44,097 bases of DNA from a virus: positions 1 through 44,097 of the IMG/VR virus record IMGVR_UViG_3300037088_000515; one strand, given 5' to 3'. Below are positions 27,705-36,512 of this stretch, in pieces (the first letter of the stretch is position 1; each line of letters begins with the position of its first letter). The notes beneath the pieces are model-generated. The model made no database searches and was not told the origin of the DNA. It saw only the letters and a program-made list of their open reading frames with translations. Both the position numbers and the translations under genes were made by a program.

Positions 27705-29618
27705 ATGGACTTCTCTGCTCTGAATGACGAACAACGCTTAGCCGTATTACACCCCATCGGGTCTCCCGCCGCAGTCATAGCCGGGGCCGGATCGGGAAAA
27801 ACGACCGTACTGACTGCCCGAATCAAACACCTCATAGATGAAGAGGTCAACCCAAAGCGTATACTTGCTCTGACTTTTACGAACAAGGCTGCAAACGAAA
27901 TTCTAGAACGAGTTGGCATGGCTCAGGAGCCAAATCACCCCTGGATCAGCACCATCCACTCCCTGGCTCTCAGCGCAATCCGCAAATACCCGAAAGGATT
28001 CGGTTTAGGTGAAAAAGTCACTCCTCTGGACGAGTATGATCAGAAAGAGATGCTGAAAAAGCTGATCGAGGACCGAGAACTAGGAGAATTACTCAATCCA
28101 TACTTGCTCAAGGACAAGCTGGGCTATCATCGGGCCAGAGGGGTGGGGTTCCGGGTCGATTACACGCTGGAGGTGCATCAGAAGGCTCTGGTGGCCCATT
28201 CGGGCTATCATGTGATGTCAAATCAGGAGTTGGAAATCTGGTCTGCTTATGAAAAACAAAAAATTCATAATTCAGTCGTGGATTTTGATGATATGATTCA
28301 TTTATTTGTCCGCAGAGGCACAGCAGACGAGAAATGGCTAGCTAACTTGCAGAAACAATTCGACTTTGTGCTGATGGATGAGGCACAGGACACCAACGAA
28401 ATTCAGTGGTCCATGATAAACCTATTATTGCCTCCTGGAAACCTCAATATGTTATGTGTAGGGGATGTGAATCAGAGCATCTATGGCTTTAATGGGGCTA
28501 ATCCCAGCATTCTCATGAATTACACTAAGGAGTGGAGAGGTGTTCAACCGAAACTTTACAAGCTGGAGCGAAATCACCGCTCCGTTCCTGAAATTGTCAC
28601 TCTGGCAAACAAAATTCAGACCTTTATGACTGATACGATTCCTCTCCAGATGGAATCCCACCGTGGGGGCAAAGAAGAGCATGGACAAATCATTCTTCGT
28701 CAATCTCACACCCCCAGAGACTTAGCGGAGTCTATCAGTAACAGTATCCTTAACCGGAATAGTAAGGTTCAGTACAAAGATATCTCCATTCTGGTCAGGG
28801 CGGGTTCCCAGGTGCGGGATATTGAAACCGAACTGGTCAAAAACCGGGTTCCTTACATCGTCAGGGGTGCGATGGGTCTGCTCCAGGCTGAAGAAGTCAA
28901 GGATATCCTCTCTTATCTAAAAATTGCCTCAAATTCCCGCGATTTTTCGGCTCTGAGACGCTCCAGCGGGGTTCCGAAGCGAGGAGTCGGAGATGCAGCG
29001 TTGGAACGAGTCATGTTGAATGCCAATGAGCGGCACAATGGTGACCTGATGGCCAGTCTCAAAGCAGCTTCGCCTCAAAAACTACAAGGCTATGTCATGA
29101 TCATTGACGAATTGGAAAAAAGGTCGCATAATCCATCTGATGCGATTGATTATCTAGTCAAAGCGATTCATTATGAAGACTACTTGAAGAAGAAATATAC
29201 CAAGCATAGAGATAAACTTGAACAGAAGCTGGTCAACATCGAGCGACTGAAAGAAATGATCAATGCATTAATAGCCGAACGGGAGATGACAATTGATGAT
29301 GTGGTATTTCAGCTAACCATGCAAGACCAAAAAGACATCGGTGGCGACGGAAAAGTTATCATCAGCACCATCCATGCGGCCAAGGGGTTGGAGTGGAAGA
29401 CAGTCTATGTTGTAGGACTGTACGACGGAAGTATCCCCCACAAATTCTGTGTTTCAGATGAAGAGATATGTGAAGAGAGACGCCTATTTTACGTGGCTTG
29501 CACCAGAGCCAAAGACACACTAGTGCTTGGAGTGCCAGCAGCAATTGAATTTGCTTATAAAGAGCCACAGTGGGTAGCTCCAAGTAGATTTTTAACCGAA
29601 TTGGGGGTATGTAAATGA
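27705..29618 (+). CDS. UvrD/Rep/PcrA-type superfamily 1 DNA helicase
   Basis: All SF1A motifs are visible in order: Q motif LNDEQRLAV (residues 6-14), Walker A GAGSGKTT (27-34), Ia LTFTNKAANEI, Walker B VLMDEAQDTNE near 221-231, III GDVNQSIYGFNGA, IV LERNHRS, V STIHAAKGLEW near 554, and VI FYVACTRAKDT near 597. At 637 aa it is close to the usual 650-720. It would unwind DNA 3' to 5' in replication or repair. The start is ATG 27705, although no good ribosome site is seen, so a leader effect is possible. It is divergent to the structural block and overlaps the dNMP kinase start in ATGA. Confidence 0.9.
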   Translation: MDFSALNDEQRLAVLHPIGSPAAVIAGAGSGKTTVLTARIKHLIDEEVNPKRILALTFTNKAANEILERVGMAQEPNHPWISTIHSLALSAIRKYPKGFGLGEKVTPLDEYDQKEMLKKLIEDRELGELLNPYLLKDKLGYHRARGVGFRVDYTLEVHQKALVAHSGYHVMSNQELEIWSAYEKQKIHNSVVDFDDMIHLFVRRGTADEKWLANLQKQFDFVLMDEAQDTNEIQWSMINLLLPPGNLNMLCVGDVNQSIYGFNGANPSILMNYTKEWRGVQPKLYKLERNHRSVPEIVTLANKIQTFMTDTIPLQMESHRGGKEEHGQIILRQSHTPRDLAESISNSILNRNSKVQYKDISILVRAGSQVRDIETELVKNRVPYIVRGAMGLLQAEEVKDILSYLKIASNSRDFSALRRSSGVPKRGVGDAALERVMLNANERHNGDLMASLKAASPQKLQGYVMIIDELEKRSHNPSDAIDYLVKAIHYEDYLKKKYTKHRDKLEQKLVNIERLKEMINALIAEREMTIDDVVFQLTMQDQKDIGGDGKVIISTIHAAKGLEWKTVYVVGLYDGSIPHKFCVSDEEICEERRLFYVACTRAKDTLVLGVPAAIEFAYKEPQWVAPSRFLTELGVCK

Positions 29619-30265
29619 AGCAAATCAAGATCGCCTTCGCCGGATTGATGAGATCCGGAAAGGACACATGCGGTGAATACATCGTCAAGAAGCACGGAGG
29701 AGTAATAAAGAAGTTTGCTCAACCCCTCTATGACATCATGTATTATGCCCAAGATAGGTGTAATATACCTAGAGAGAAGTGGAGAGAGTTCCTTCAAGTC
29801 GTCGGCACCGAGCTATTTAGGGCAAAAGACCCCAACGTTTGGGTAAACCTGCTAATAAAAGAAGTGCATGACTTAGGTCCAAACACAAATATTATCATTA
29901 GCGATGCAAGATTTAACAACGAATTTGAAGCCCTCAAACAGGACGGATTCGTCCTAGTCAAAATAGTCAGATATGACGCCGAAAGAATGGCTGAAGAAAA
30001 AGTATCTGAGGAAGTGGCCCGTCATGCTTCAGAAATTGACATGTTATTCTACGAAGGATTTGACCATGTGATCATTAATTGTGGCACATTGGAAGACCTA
30101 TATCGTTCGGTAGACTATCTGATTGAAGATCAATTCGAAGAAGATGAAGCCCCAAACCCCAGTGACGAGTATGATCCCGTAGCCCCAGAAGGAGCAGAAG
30201 ATCTCTGGTCCTTCTTCAGAGGCATGTCAGACCCAGAAGTGTCAGACTTCGGTCATCCTATCTAA
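29615..30265 (+). CDS. Deoxynucleoside monophosphate kinase (T4 gp1-like)
   Basis: The P-loop AGLMRSGKDT lies at residues 9-18. The pattern FLQVVGTELFRAKDPNVWV (residues about 60-80) is typical of the T4 gp1 family, which phosphorylates dNMPs for DNA synthesis. IIISDARFNNEFEAL (residues about 93-107) is a Walker-B-like strand and NMP site. A C-terminal acidic tail (residues about 170-216) is an extension. The gene overlaps the helicase stop in ATGA, so the pair is a replication and nucleotide-supply unit. It ends convergent with the next minus-strand gene, overlapping by four bases. Confidence 0.8.
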   Translation: MKQIKIAFAGLMRSGKDTCGEYIVKKHGGVIKKFAQPLYDIMYYAQDRCNIPREKWREFLQVVGTELFRAKDPNVWVNLLIKEVHDLGPNTNIIISDARFNNEFEALKQDGFVLVKIVRYDAERMAEEKVSEEVARHASEIDMLFYEGFDHVIINCGTLEDLYRSVDYLIEDQFEEDEAPNPSDEYDPVAPEGAEDLWSFFRGMSDPEVSDFGHPI

Positions 30266-30687
30266 CTCGCACTCTTGAGTTGCTTCTTCAGCTTCTCTTT
30301 CTTGGTGAGGGTGGGACACCGGTCAACGGATCGCCCCACTAGTTGTTTATTACCAAGCGAGTCTTCCAGATTGTCATATTCATTGGGACTGATCCAGAAC
30401 ACTTCCATATCAGCATCCTCTGGCTTCAAAGGATCAATTTGATGGAACGGATTCTTCTTCCCCTTAAGGATCTCCTCCACCACACCTCTGAGGTTCAGGG
30501 TCAGAGACTTAGAAACATCATAGCCCTCCCACGGCTGCACATTTTTCATGCGTAACGCAATCTCCATAACTACATAGGCTGATGGGGCCAACTCACCGTC
30601 CCGCTTCCGTATTGAGTCAATTTCATTTCGAACCAAACAAACAATGTCAGAATAACTTTTCTTTGACATATACACCTTGTTGCCCAT
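30262..30687 (-). CDS. Hypothetical protein (141 aa or 135 aa)
   Basis: Two starts are possible: ATG 30687, or ATG 30669 (MSKKSYSDIVCLV), which has AAGGTG just upstream and seems more likely. The N-terminal half is helical (DIVCLVRNEIDSIRKRDGE, then SLTLNLRGVVEEIL) and the C-terminus is basic (TKKEKLKKQLK). No motif recognised. It converges on the dNMP kinase gene with a 4-base overlap and follows the metallopeptidase gene by 122 bp. Confidence 0.6.
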   Translation of the reverse strand: MGNKVYMSKKSYSDIVCLVRNEIDSIRKRDGELAPSAYVVMEIALRMKNVQPWEGYDVSKSLTLNLRGVVEEILKGKKNPFHQIDPLKPEDADMEVFWISPNEYDNLEDSLGNKQLVGRSVDRCPTLTKKEKLKKQLKSAS

Positions 30688-30809
30688 ATTATCATGGGGG
30701 TTAAGGCATCCGTAGCGGGTGAGACCACCTTGCGGAGGCGTGTGAACAGTATTGATACACTAAGTTGCAGCATCTATACCTTGATTTAGATATTCAAAAC
30801 AAACAGCAA

Positions 30810-31574
30810 TTACGATTGGAGAAATTTGGTTGGGAAACCGGCTTTCCATCTATGTCGCAACTGTGCCACCTTGGCCTGCCCAACCAGAGTTTTTATATCG
30901 TGTGGGCTGTCTTCATCTATTGGATACATTCTGAGAGCATTTTCCAGTTTTTCTGTAAGATTTTCAGGCATTTTTGTTAATCTCCCGACATGGGGTAATT
31001 TGCAGTTTGCTAACAATAATCTATCATCATTAGATTTAATAATGGTGACTGTAATGTTGGATATTACTGCATTGGAAATACGATAACGAAGTTGACGAGC
31101 TAAATTGTCAGTTACTCGGCTAAACCAAGCCCACCATAGGCCTCGCTGATTTCTTTCAACATACACCCAAAACAGCTTGTCGTTAACCCTAACGTAAGAC
31201 TCGTCAGAGAACTCCGTCACAAACTCTGAACCTTCGTGCTGATTAATCATCTGAGCGGCCTTGTACCAGCCCCCCATGGGGGAATGTCCCCGCTGCCATG
31301 GAGATTTTTCTTCCCCAATCCCCACCATCCAAAAGGCCCAAGCGTGACAAATCTCGTGGGCGACAATTCGACTCAGCGATATCTCGTCCCCAGTGATTCG
31401 CTTCTGTATTTTAACCACAATAGACCCAATATCACGGCCATTCCATATGGCTATTCCATCCCGTTTATCCGTAATAGCATTAAAAATGACAAGTTTAGGC
31501 ATCGGCATGGATTGACCGCCCCCGGACTTGGGGAGCATGGCAATATATTTCTTTGCTAGGGCTAGAAGTTCCAT
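30810..31574 (-). CDS. Putative zinc metallopeptidase (HEXXH)
   Basis: RIVAHEICHAW at residues about 70-80 is a HEXXH zinc site with the Glu catalyst. A further histidine in RGHSPMGGW about 20 residues on could be the third ligand. The N-terminal segment (MPKLVIFNAITDKRDGIAIW) and the following strands fit a small metzincin or SprT-like fold. The C-terminal half is beta-rich with basic patches. There is no signal peptide or membrane segment, so it would act in the cytoplasm or virion. The start overlaps the upstream stop in TAATG, so it is coupled to the 139-aa gene. Confidence 0.65.
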   Translation of the reverse strand: MELLALAKKYIAMLPKSGGGQSMPMPKLVIFNAITDKRDGIAIWNGRDIGSIVVKIQKRITGDEISLSRIVAHEICHAWAFWMVGIGEEKSPWQRGHSPMGGWYKAAQMINQHEGSEFVTEFSDESYVRVNDKLFWVYVERNQRGLWWAWFSRVTDNLARQLRYRISNAVISNITVTIIKSNDDRLLLANCKLPHVGRLTKMPENLTEKLENALRMYPIDEDSPHDIKTLVGQAKVAQLRHRWKAGFPTKFLQS

Positions 31575-31993
31575 TACCGCTCCAACAGATCAGAGCTTAC
31601 CCTGTGTTCCTGACTGGCTCGTTTCTGACCACATAGTTCATATAGCCAGTCAACACGGTTAGTGCCATGCTCTCCCTTAAAGGCTTGAATCTCGTTCTCC
31701 CTGAACTCTCCACCGTCCTTGGAGGCAGTCTCCTGAAGCCGAGCGGCGATGTCCCGCATCGCCCCCTTCACTACCGTGTCTTCAGACCTCATCAATTCAC
31801 CAATACCATATTTTTGAATCCATTGTTCGAGGATCACACCCTTGATCTTATATTGTTTTTTAAATTGACTGAACTGGTTAACTAGGCCGTTCCATACCCT
31901 CTTTGCTCCATAATGAGTATCCTGAAGGTGTATCCTATCATCCACCCCATCCCACACATCTGCGATTAGGAGTTTTGCAGAAAACTTGAACAT
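31574..31993 (-). CDS. Hypothetical partner of the metallopeptidase (139 aa)
   Basis: I start at ATG 31993 (MFKFSAKLLIADVWDGVDD), which has GAGG at good spacing. A longer frame begins 27 codons upstream without a ribosome site. The protein is helical and basic (QFKKQYKIKGVILEQWIQKY) and ends KRASQEHRVSSDLLER. No motif recognised. Coupling to the HEXXH gene (TAATG) suggests shared function, for example substrate or regulator, which is inference only. Confidence 0.6.
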   Translation of the reverse strand: MFKFSAKLLIADVWDGVDDRIHLQDTHYGAKRVWNGLVNQFSQFKKQYKIKGVILEQWIQKYGIGELMRSEDTVVKGAMRDIAARLQETASKDGGEFRENEIQAFKGEHGTNRVDWLYELCGQKRASQEHRVSSDLLER

Positions 31994-32006
31994 GTGACAC
32001 CTCACT

Positions 32007-32017
32007 AAAAGAGGCCG
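32007..32017 (-). promoter_or_regulatory. Leader element CGGCCTCTTTT, copy 2
   Basis: On the minus strand CGGCCTCTTTTAGTGAGG lies just before ATG 31993 and includes its ribosome site. CCTC and GAGG can pair around TTTTAGT, which would cover the Shine-Dalgarno. It matches the element at 6309-6319. The role is inference from repetition. Confidence 0.35.
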
Positions 32018-32066
32018 ATATTCAAAAAGACTGTTCGGTTTGGTCTTTCTCAGAGTAATATAGAGT

Positions 32067-33299
32067 ATGGACAAGGGTTATATGGACAAAAACTACAATT
32101 ATGTGGTAGTATCACGGGGCGGAGGAATCGGGGACTGGTTAATGATCGAACCGACCATCGAAGCCCTCTATTATGAATATGCTCCAGCCAGAATCATCAT
32201 CAGAACCCACGAACAATATGTTTGGGTATTGAAAGACAGTCCATATGTGTGGAAAGTTCTCCAAGAAAACGGAGATTTCAGTCGGTATGGAAGAATGGGG
32301 ACCGGACCCCTCATCACGGACATGAATGGCCTGTTTGACGAAGAAATTCCGATCAGCCACTTCTCCTTTAATGGAGCGATTGAACAACTTGGTGGACTTC
32401 ACGGTGTCGATGCATTCGCTGCGGTCGCAAATGTGAGGCCTTTGCGAAGAACCCCCTGCCTCAATTGCTATACACCCGAGTCAAACCACACAATTGTGGT
32501 GCAGTTGCGTGAGAATGGCAGAGATGACGGGAGGGATTTCACCGAGCAAGATCTCCCCATGGAACTCATGAAAAAATCTGGAAATCAGGTCATTTTGCTC
32601 AAATCTGGGATGTCCAACAAAGAGTTTATAGATGCAATCCGCACCTCCGATCTCTTCATTGGTCCTGACAGTGCGGGAGTCCATATTGCTCATGCGACCG
32701 GAGTGAGAAAGATTGTCGGATTCTACAATCCCCTCTACCCAGCCACCACTAGAGCTTACCCAGGAGTCCGAAGGGCTACGAGCAAGGAAGAATTGACATG
32801 GCAAATCGAATCGGCGCTACAAGAACCAAAATATCCGGATTACCTGAATGAGGGTAATGGGATGGATGGTATTCGACCTTTCGCTCTAATGCATTGTCGC
32901 GGCAACGGCCTTGATGTAGGTTCGAGCGAATGGCCATTACCGGGGGCATTCCCCATTCACAACCCGAGTGAACGAGATAAATTTGGCCTCGCTACGGCCC
33001 CATTTGACTACATCTTCTCCTCTCATTGCCTGGAGCACATTGCTAACTGGGAAGATGAACTGAGGCTATGGGATAAGTCTCTCCGAGTTGGAGGAACTTG
33101 CTTGATTTATCTTCCACATCCCTCCATGGAGATGTGGAAACCCGGAGGGACATGGGTTGGAGGAAACCATGTGTGGGCTCCTTCCCCTCTAACCCTGGCT
33201 AAATGGATCACCCAGAACACCAATTTAAGGGTAGAGGAGTATTCCTGTTATCCGGATGCATATTGGAGCTTCTATATTCTCGCAAGGAAGGTTGCATGA
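32067..33299 (+). CDS. GT9 glycosyltransferase fused to a SAM methyltransferase (410 aa)
   Basis: Residues 1-255 resemble GT9 (ADP-heptose type) transferases: SRGGGIGDWLMIEPTIEAL at the N-terminus and DLFIGPDSAGVHIAHATG followed by RKIVGFYNP at the nucleotide-sugar site. Residues about 265-410 are a class I methyltransferase of the type-11 kind: GNGLDVGSSEWPL as the SAM loop, then FDYIFSSHCLEHIANWEDEL and RVGGTCLIYLPHP. A second ATG at 32082 with AAGGG close upstream is an alternative start. It opens the plus-strand glycan island. Donor and acceptor cannot be read from sequence. Confidence 0.75.
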   Translation: MDKGYMDKNYNYVVVSRGGGIGDWLMIEPTIEALYYEYAPARIIIRTHEQYVWVLKDSPYVWKVLQENGDFSRYGRMGTGPLITDMNGLFDEEIPISHFSFNGAIEQLGGLHGVDAFAAVANVRPLRRTPCLNCYTPESNHTIVVQLRENGRDDGRDFTEQDLPMELMKKSGNQVILLKSGMSNKEFIDAIRTSDLFIGPDSAGVHIAHATGVRKIVGFYNPLYPATTRAYPGVRRATSKEELTWQIESALQEPKYPDYLNEGNGMDGIRPFALMHCRGNGLDVGSSEWPLPGAFPIHNPSERDKFGLATAPFDYIFSSHCLEHIANWEDELRLWDKSLRVGGTCLIYLPHPSMEMWKPGGTWVGGNHVWAPSPLTLAKWITQNTNLRVEEYSCYPDAYWSFYILARKVA

Positions 33300-34051
33300 A
33301 CTACAATGGAGTAGTGAAAAGCGATTATGGCCCAGTAATCGTAAATAGGTATGATGCAAATCAAACAGGAACTTTGCAACGAACCGGAAAAGCATTTGAT
33401 CACGAGGATATCATGTTCTTGTGTGATCTCGCTAAAAAATGTGGAGAAGGCGTAGTTTGTGTAGATATTGGAGCAAATTTTGGTCTATTCACTCTAGCCC
33501 TAGCCAAAGCCATAGAGCCGCTGGGCGGTCATGTCATCTCTTACGAGGGACAACGCATCTTGGCCTATATGATAGCTGGTACCATTTCCCTTAATTCATT
33601 ACAAAATGCTTATGTGTACAATTTTGTGATGGGAAAAGAGGAGGGCAGCATGGCCATCCCCCAATATGACTACAACCGGGCAGGGAACTTCGGAAGTTTT
33701 GAATTCAAGCCAAAATCGAATGATATCGGGCAAGAGAGGCTTCCGGACAACCCAGATGAACTGGTAAGGATAGAGTCAATTGATGCATTGAGTTGGAAAC
33801 GACTGGATCTGATAAAAATTGACGCCGAGGGCATGGAGGAAGAGATTCTTGCGGGTGGAATCGAAACTTTCACCAAGTTCAAACCCATCGCATGGGTAGA
33901 GTGGCTAAAATCAGACAAAGGTGCTCTAGTTCGCTACTTCAAGAAACTAGGCTATAACGTGTATGAACATGAGTATGACTTGTTCTGCATCCAGCCAAAT
34001 CAATTTCCAGAATTGCAGGAATCACTAACTTGGGCGAGGTTTAATTTATGA
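33296..34051 (+). CDS. FkbM-family methyltransferase (251 aa)
   Basis: ATG 33296 has AAGGAAGG upstream and overlaps the previous stop in ATGA. VVCVDIGANFGLFTLALAKA (residues about 56-75) is the SAM-binding loop, HVISYEGQR the acidic second strand, and LDLIKIDAEGMEEEIL the FkbM signature strand (residues about 170-185). This family O-methylates sugars and other small acceptors. The remaining length is normal for the domain. Context with glycosyltransferases supports a sugar substrate, for example glycans on virion proteins or secondary metabolites, which is inference. Confidence 0.8.
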   Translation: MNYNGVVKSDYGPVIVNRYDANQTGTLQRTGKAFDHEDIMFLCDLAKKCGEGVVCVDIGANFGLFTLALAKAIEPLGGHVISYEGQRILAYMIAGTISLNSLQNAYVYNFVMGKEEGSMAIPQYDYNRAGNFGSFEFKPKSNDIGQERLPDNPDELVRIESIDALSWKRLDLIKIDAEGMEEEILAGGIETFTKFKPIAWVEWLKSDKGALVRYFKKLGYNVYEHEYDLFCIQPNQFPELQESLTWARFNL

Positions 34052-34632
34052 CACATCTGACAGTCATCCCTATAAAACAGTATAGGGAACAATATGGACT
34101 AACTTTGTTTGTTGAAACAGGCTGCCAGGAAGGTGAGGGGATGACTTTTGCCAATCAATGTGGTTTTGACGAGCACTTTCTGTTTTCTTGCGATATCCGC
34201 CAGGAGGCGGTAGACGCTACCCACCAATTACTACCCGGTTCATTCATTATGAATTCAGATAGTCTTACCTTCTTGGAGACTATCCTTCCTCAGATTCCGG
34301 GGCCTACTTTGTTCTGGTTGGATGCTCATTTCCCTGCTTTTTACGCTGTAAAGGAGACTTCGGAGACCCGTTGGCCCTTATTTGCTGAACTAGAACTCAT
34401 TAAAACCCTGAAACCCAACATAGAGAAGGATGTAATTATCTGTGATGATATGCGAATGCTGATCAGCCCTCGTAATCCCAACTATACGTTGGACGAAGTA
34501 CCAGAAAATCGTGTGCAGTACATAGATGTAGATTGGGAAGAGTTTACCCAGACTTTTTCTGCCACACATACCGCACAGAGCATTAAAACAGATACCGGAA
34601 TACTGGTGTTTCTACCCAAAGGAGCCGTTTAA
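34048..34632 (+). CDS. Class I methyltransferase-like protein (194 aa)
   Basis: ATG 34048 overlaps the FkbM stop in ATGA, with GAGG upstream. FVETGCQEGEGMTFA (residues about 21-35) resembles a SAM loop, DIRQEAVDA the ribose-binding strand, and PTLFWLDAHFP with VIICDDMRM the later strands of a Rossmann fold. The TLFWLDAHF signature is typical of a widespread family of small putative sugar methyltransferases. No catalytic residue can be fixed by eye. It belongs to the same coupled island. Confidence 0.65.
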   Translation: MTHLTVIPIKQYREQYGLTLFVETGCQEGEGMTFANQCGFDEHFLFSCDIRQEAVDATHQLLPGSFIMNSDSLTFLETILPQIPGPTLFWLDAHFPAFYAVKETSETRWPLFAELELIKTLKPNIEKDVIICDDMRMLISPRNPNYTLDEVPENRVQYIDVDWEEFTQTFSATHTAQSIKTDTGILVFLPKGAV

Positions 34633-36512
34633 TGGCACATTGCCCCATCTGTAATACTCAAACCTCCCAAAAATACAAAGACTCCCCCTACTGGACATGC
34701 CCTTATTGCGATTGCTGGTTCCAGAACCCCATGCCGCCTAAAGTATATGAAGCAGACCATGAAAAAGGCGAAAACGGAGAGTTTATTGGAAATCTGATGT
34801 CAGACTATGAAAAAGGCATCAACATAGAGTTGGCACAACGTATATTCCAGAATTTCATGGGAAGCAAGCCCGGAAAGACCCTGGATGTTGGCTCAAAGTA
34901 CCCGTTCCTGTCCTATTGTCTCAAGAATCTTGGATGCGAGGCGTTTGGCCTTGATAACATCGAAGTAGTTCCAGAATACAGCAAAGAACTAGACGTACCG
35001 ATGCTAATGGCTGACTTTGAAGCCCTGACCGAAGAGCAAATCAGGGAATGGACCCACACGGAGAAATTCCAAGTCATCACCCTCATCCACACGTTCGAAC
35101 ATCTCTACGATCCACTCGCAGCCCTTAGAAAGATAAAACGACTGCTGGCTGATGACGGAATCCTGTGGCTGAGGCTGCCCGATCACGGAGTGAGTGGGTT
35201 CGAGCGGGATCTTTCCCCTGGTCATTACACCATTCATCCATTTTTCCACGCTCTACCAAGTCTGCTGGAACTTTTAGTCCAGGGAGAAGATCTCTTCACC
35301 ATCGATTGGACCCTTCCTCATGAAACCGGAGGGCAGCGAGATATAGTCCTACGCCCCATACAGAAAAAGCCAGAGGTGTGGTGTGGGATGATCGTCAAAA
35401 ACGAAGAACGCGACCTCCCACGAGTTCTCCAATCCATCGAGGGAGTGGTTGATGGTCTAGTCATCATTGATACCGGTTCCACTGATAGGACTGAAGAGGT
35501 AGCGAAGGCCGTTTGGACCAAACCTCTCTCCTTCGAGACCTACACGGGAGCTTCAAGACAAGATGAAGCTGGAGACTGGAAGCTTTGGGACTTCAGCAAG
35601 GCCCGAAATGTCTTTGTGGACAAGATTGATCAGATTCCAACCGCTGATTTGTTGATTTGGTTCGATGCAGACGATGAATTACTGACTCCGGCCAACCTGA
35701 AACGTGCCTTCTACTTGACCCAGTATCAGGTGTTTGGTATCATGATTGAGACTGAGGGTATGCAGTGGGTTCATCACCGGATGTGGAAGACCCGAGAGGG
35801 TATCCGCTTCGAGGGTCGGATTCATGAGTATCCCACCCATGGGGGCCACCCTGGAATCACCCTTAAGGATAACGTCATCAAGCATGATGCGGCTCCAGGA
35901 GCGGGGGAAAACTCCAACCAGCGCAATCTTCGCATTCTAGAGGCCGAGATTGTGGAAGATCCCAATCCCAGGACCGCTTTCTACCTCGCCAATACTCACA
36001 AGGATGGGGGGCGATACCTACCGGCTGTGCAGTACTATCAAATGCGTATGGATTTTGGAGATGCATTCAGGGACGAATACCTGTTTGCCTGCCTTTACAA
36101 GGGAAGATGCGAACGAGCGGCTGGAAAGCTGGCTGAGGCAGAGAAATCCCTCCTGTTCGGACTCTCCAAGGCCCCGGACTGGTCGGAATTCTGGATGGAG
36201 TTGGGCTACTTGGCCTACCAGACCGGTGATTGGAACAAGACCATCGGTTACTGCCTCGAAGCCTTCGGACGCAAGCAGGAGCCCTCTGAGCTATGGCGTG
36301 AGCCCAATAAATACACTGACCAGCCGACCCGGATGCTCAGTTTCTGCTATGAGCAGATGGGAGACAAGGAAGTGGCCTACAAATGGGCTGTGGAAGCGCA
36401 AAAACAGATCGGTTGCCCCGATAAGGAGTGGGAAGACCGAGTCAGTGTCCTCTCCCAAGCCCTGATGGCCCAAAATTACTTAAAAAAAAAATTAAACAGC
36501 CCCGACGAATAG
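34632..36512 (+). CDS. Zinc-ribbon / methyltransferase / GT2 glycosyltransferase / TPR protein (626 aa)
   Basis: ATG 34632 overlaps the previous stop in TAATG. Four modules are visible: a zinc ribbon (C4, C7, C23, C26), a SAM methyltransferase (KTLDVGSKYPFL near 83, LIHTFEHLYDPLAALRKI near 153), a GT2 transferase (MIVKNEERDLPRVLQSIEG near 250, IIDTGSTDRTEEVA, and DXD-type WFDADDE near 344), and TPR-like helices (residues about 440-600). Zinc-ribbon plus methyltransferase resembles sugar C-methyltransferases. So one chain may methylate and transfer sugars. The gene ends in an A10 run that would allow a -1 shift into the GT9 frame. Confidence 0.75.
   Translation: MAHCPICNTQTSQKYKDSPYWTCPYCDCWFQNPMPPKVYEADHEKGENGEFIGNLMSDYEKGINIELAQRIFQNFMGSKPGKTLDVGSKYPFLSYCLKNLGCEAFGLDNIEVVPEYSKELDVPMLMADFEALTEEQIREWTHTEKFQVITLIHTFEHLYDPLAALRKIKRLLADDGILWLRLPDHGVSGFERDLSPGHYTIHPFFHALPSLLELLVQGEDLFTIDWTLPHETGGQRDIVLRPIQKKPEVWCGMIVKNEERDLPRVLQSIEGVVDGLVIIDTGSTDRTEEVAKAVWTKPLSFETYTGASRQDEAGDWKLWDFSKARNVFVDKIDQIPTADLLIWFDADDELLTPANLKRAFYLTQYQVFGIMIETEGMQWVHHRMWKTREGIRFEGRIHEYPTHGGHPGITLKDNVIKHDAAPGAGENSNQRNLRILEAEIVEDPNPRTAFYLANTHKDGGRYLPAVQYYQMRMDFGDAFRDEYLFACLYKGRCERAAGKLAEAEKSLLFGLSKAPDWSEFWMELGYLAYQTGDWNKTIGYCLEAFGRKQEPSELWREPNKYTDQPTRMLSFCYEQMGDKEVAYKWAVEAQKQIGCPDKEWEDRVSVLSQALMAQNYLKKKLNSPDE

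Noticed and set aside
30773-30802. A minus-strand TTGTTT-18 bp-TATAGA pair before the 30262-30687 gene
   Set aside because: The match to sigma-70 is weak and the region is AT-rich, so chance is a sufficient explanation without transcript data.
33203-33295. Extension of the FkbM gene 31 codons upstream
   Set aside because: The extension lies inside the end of the previous gene and has no ribosome site, whereas ATG 33296 has AAGGAAGG and an ATGA overlap.
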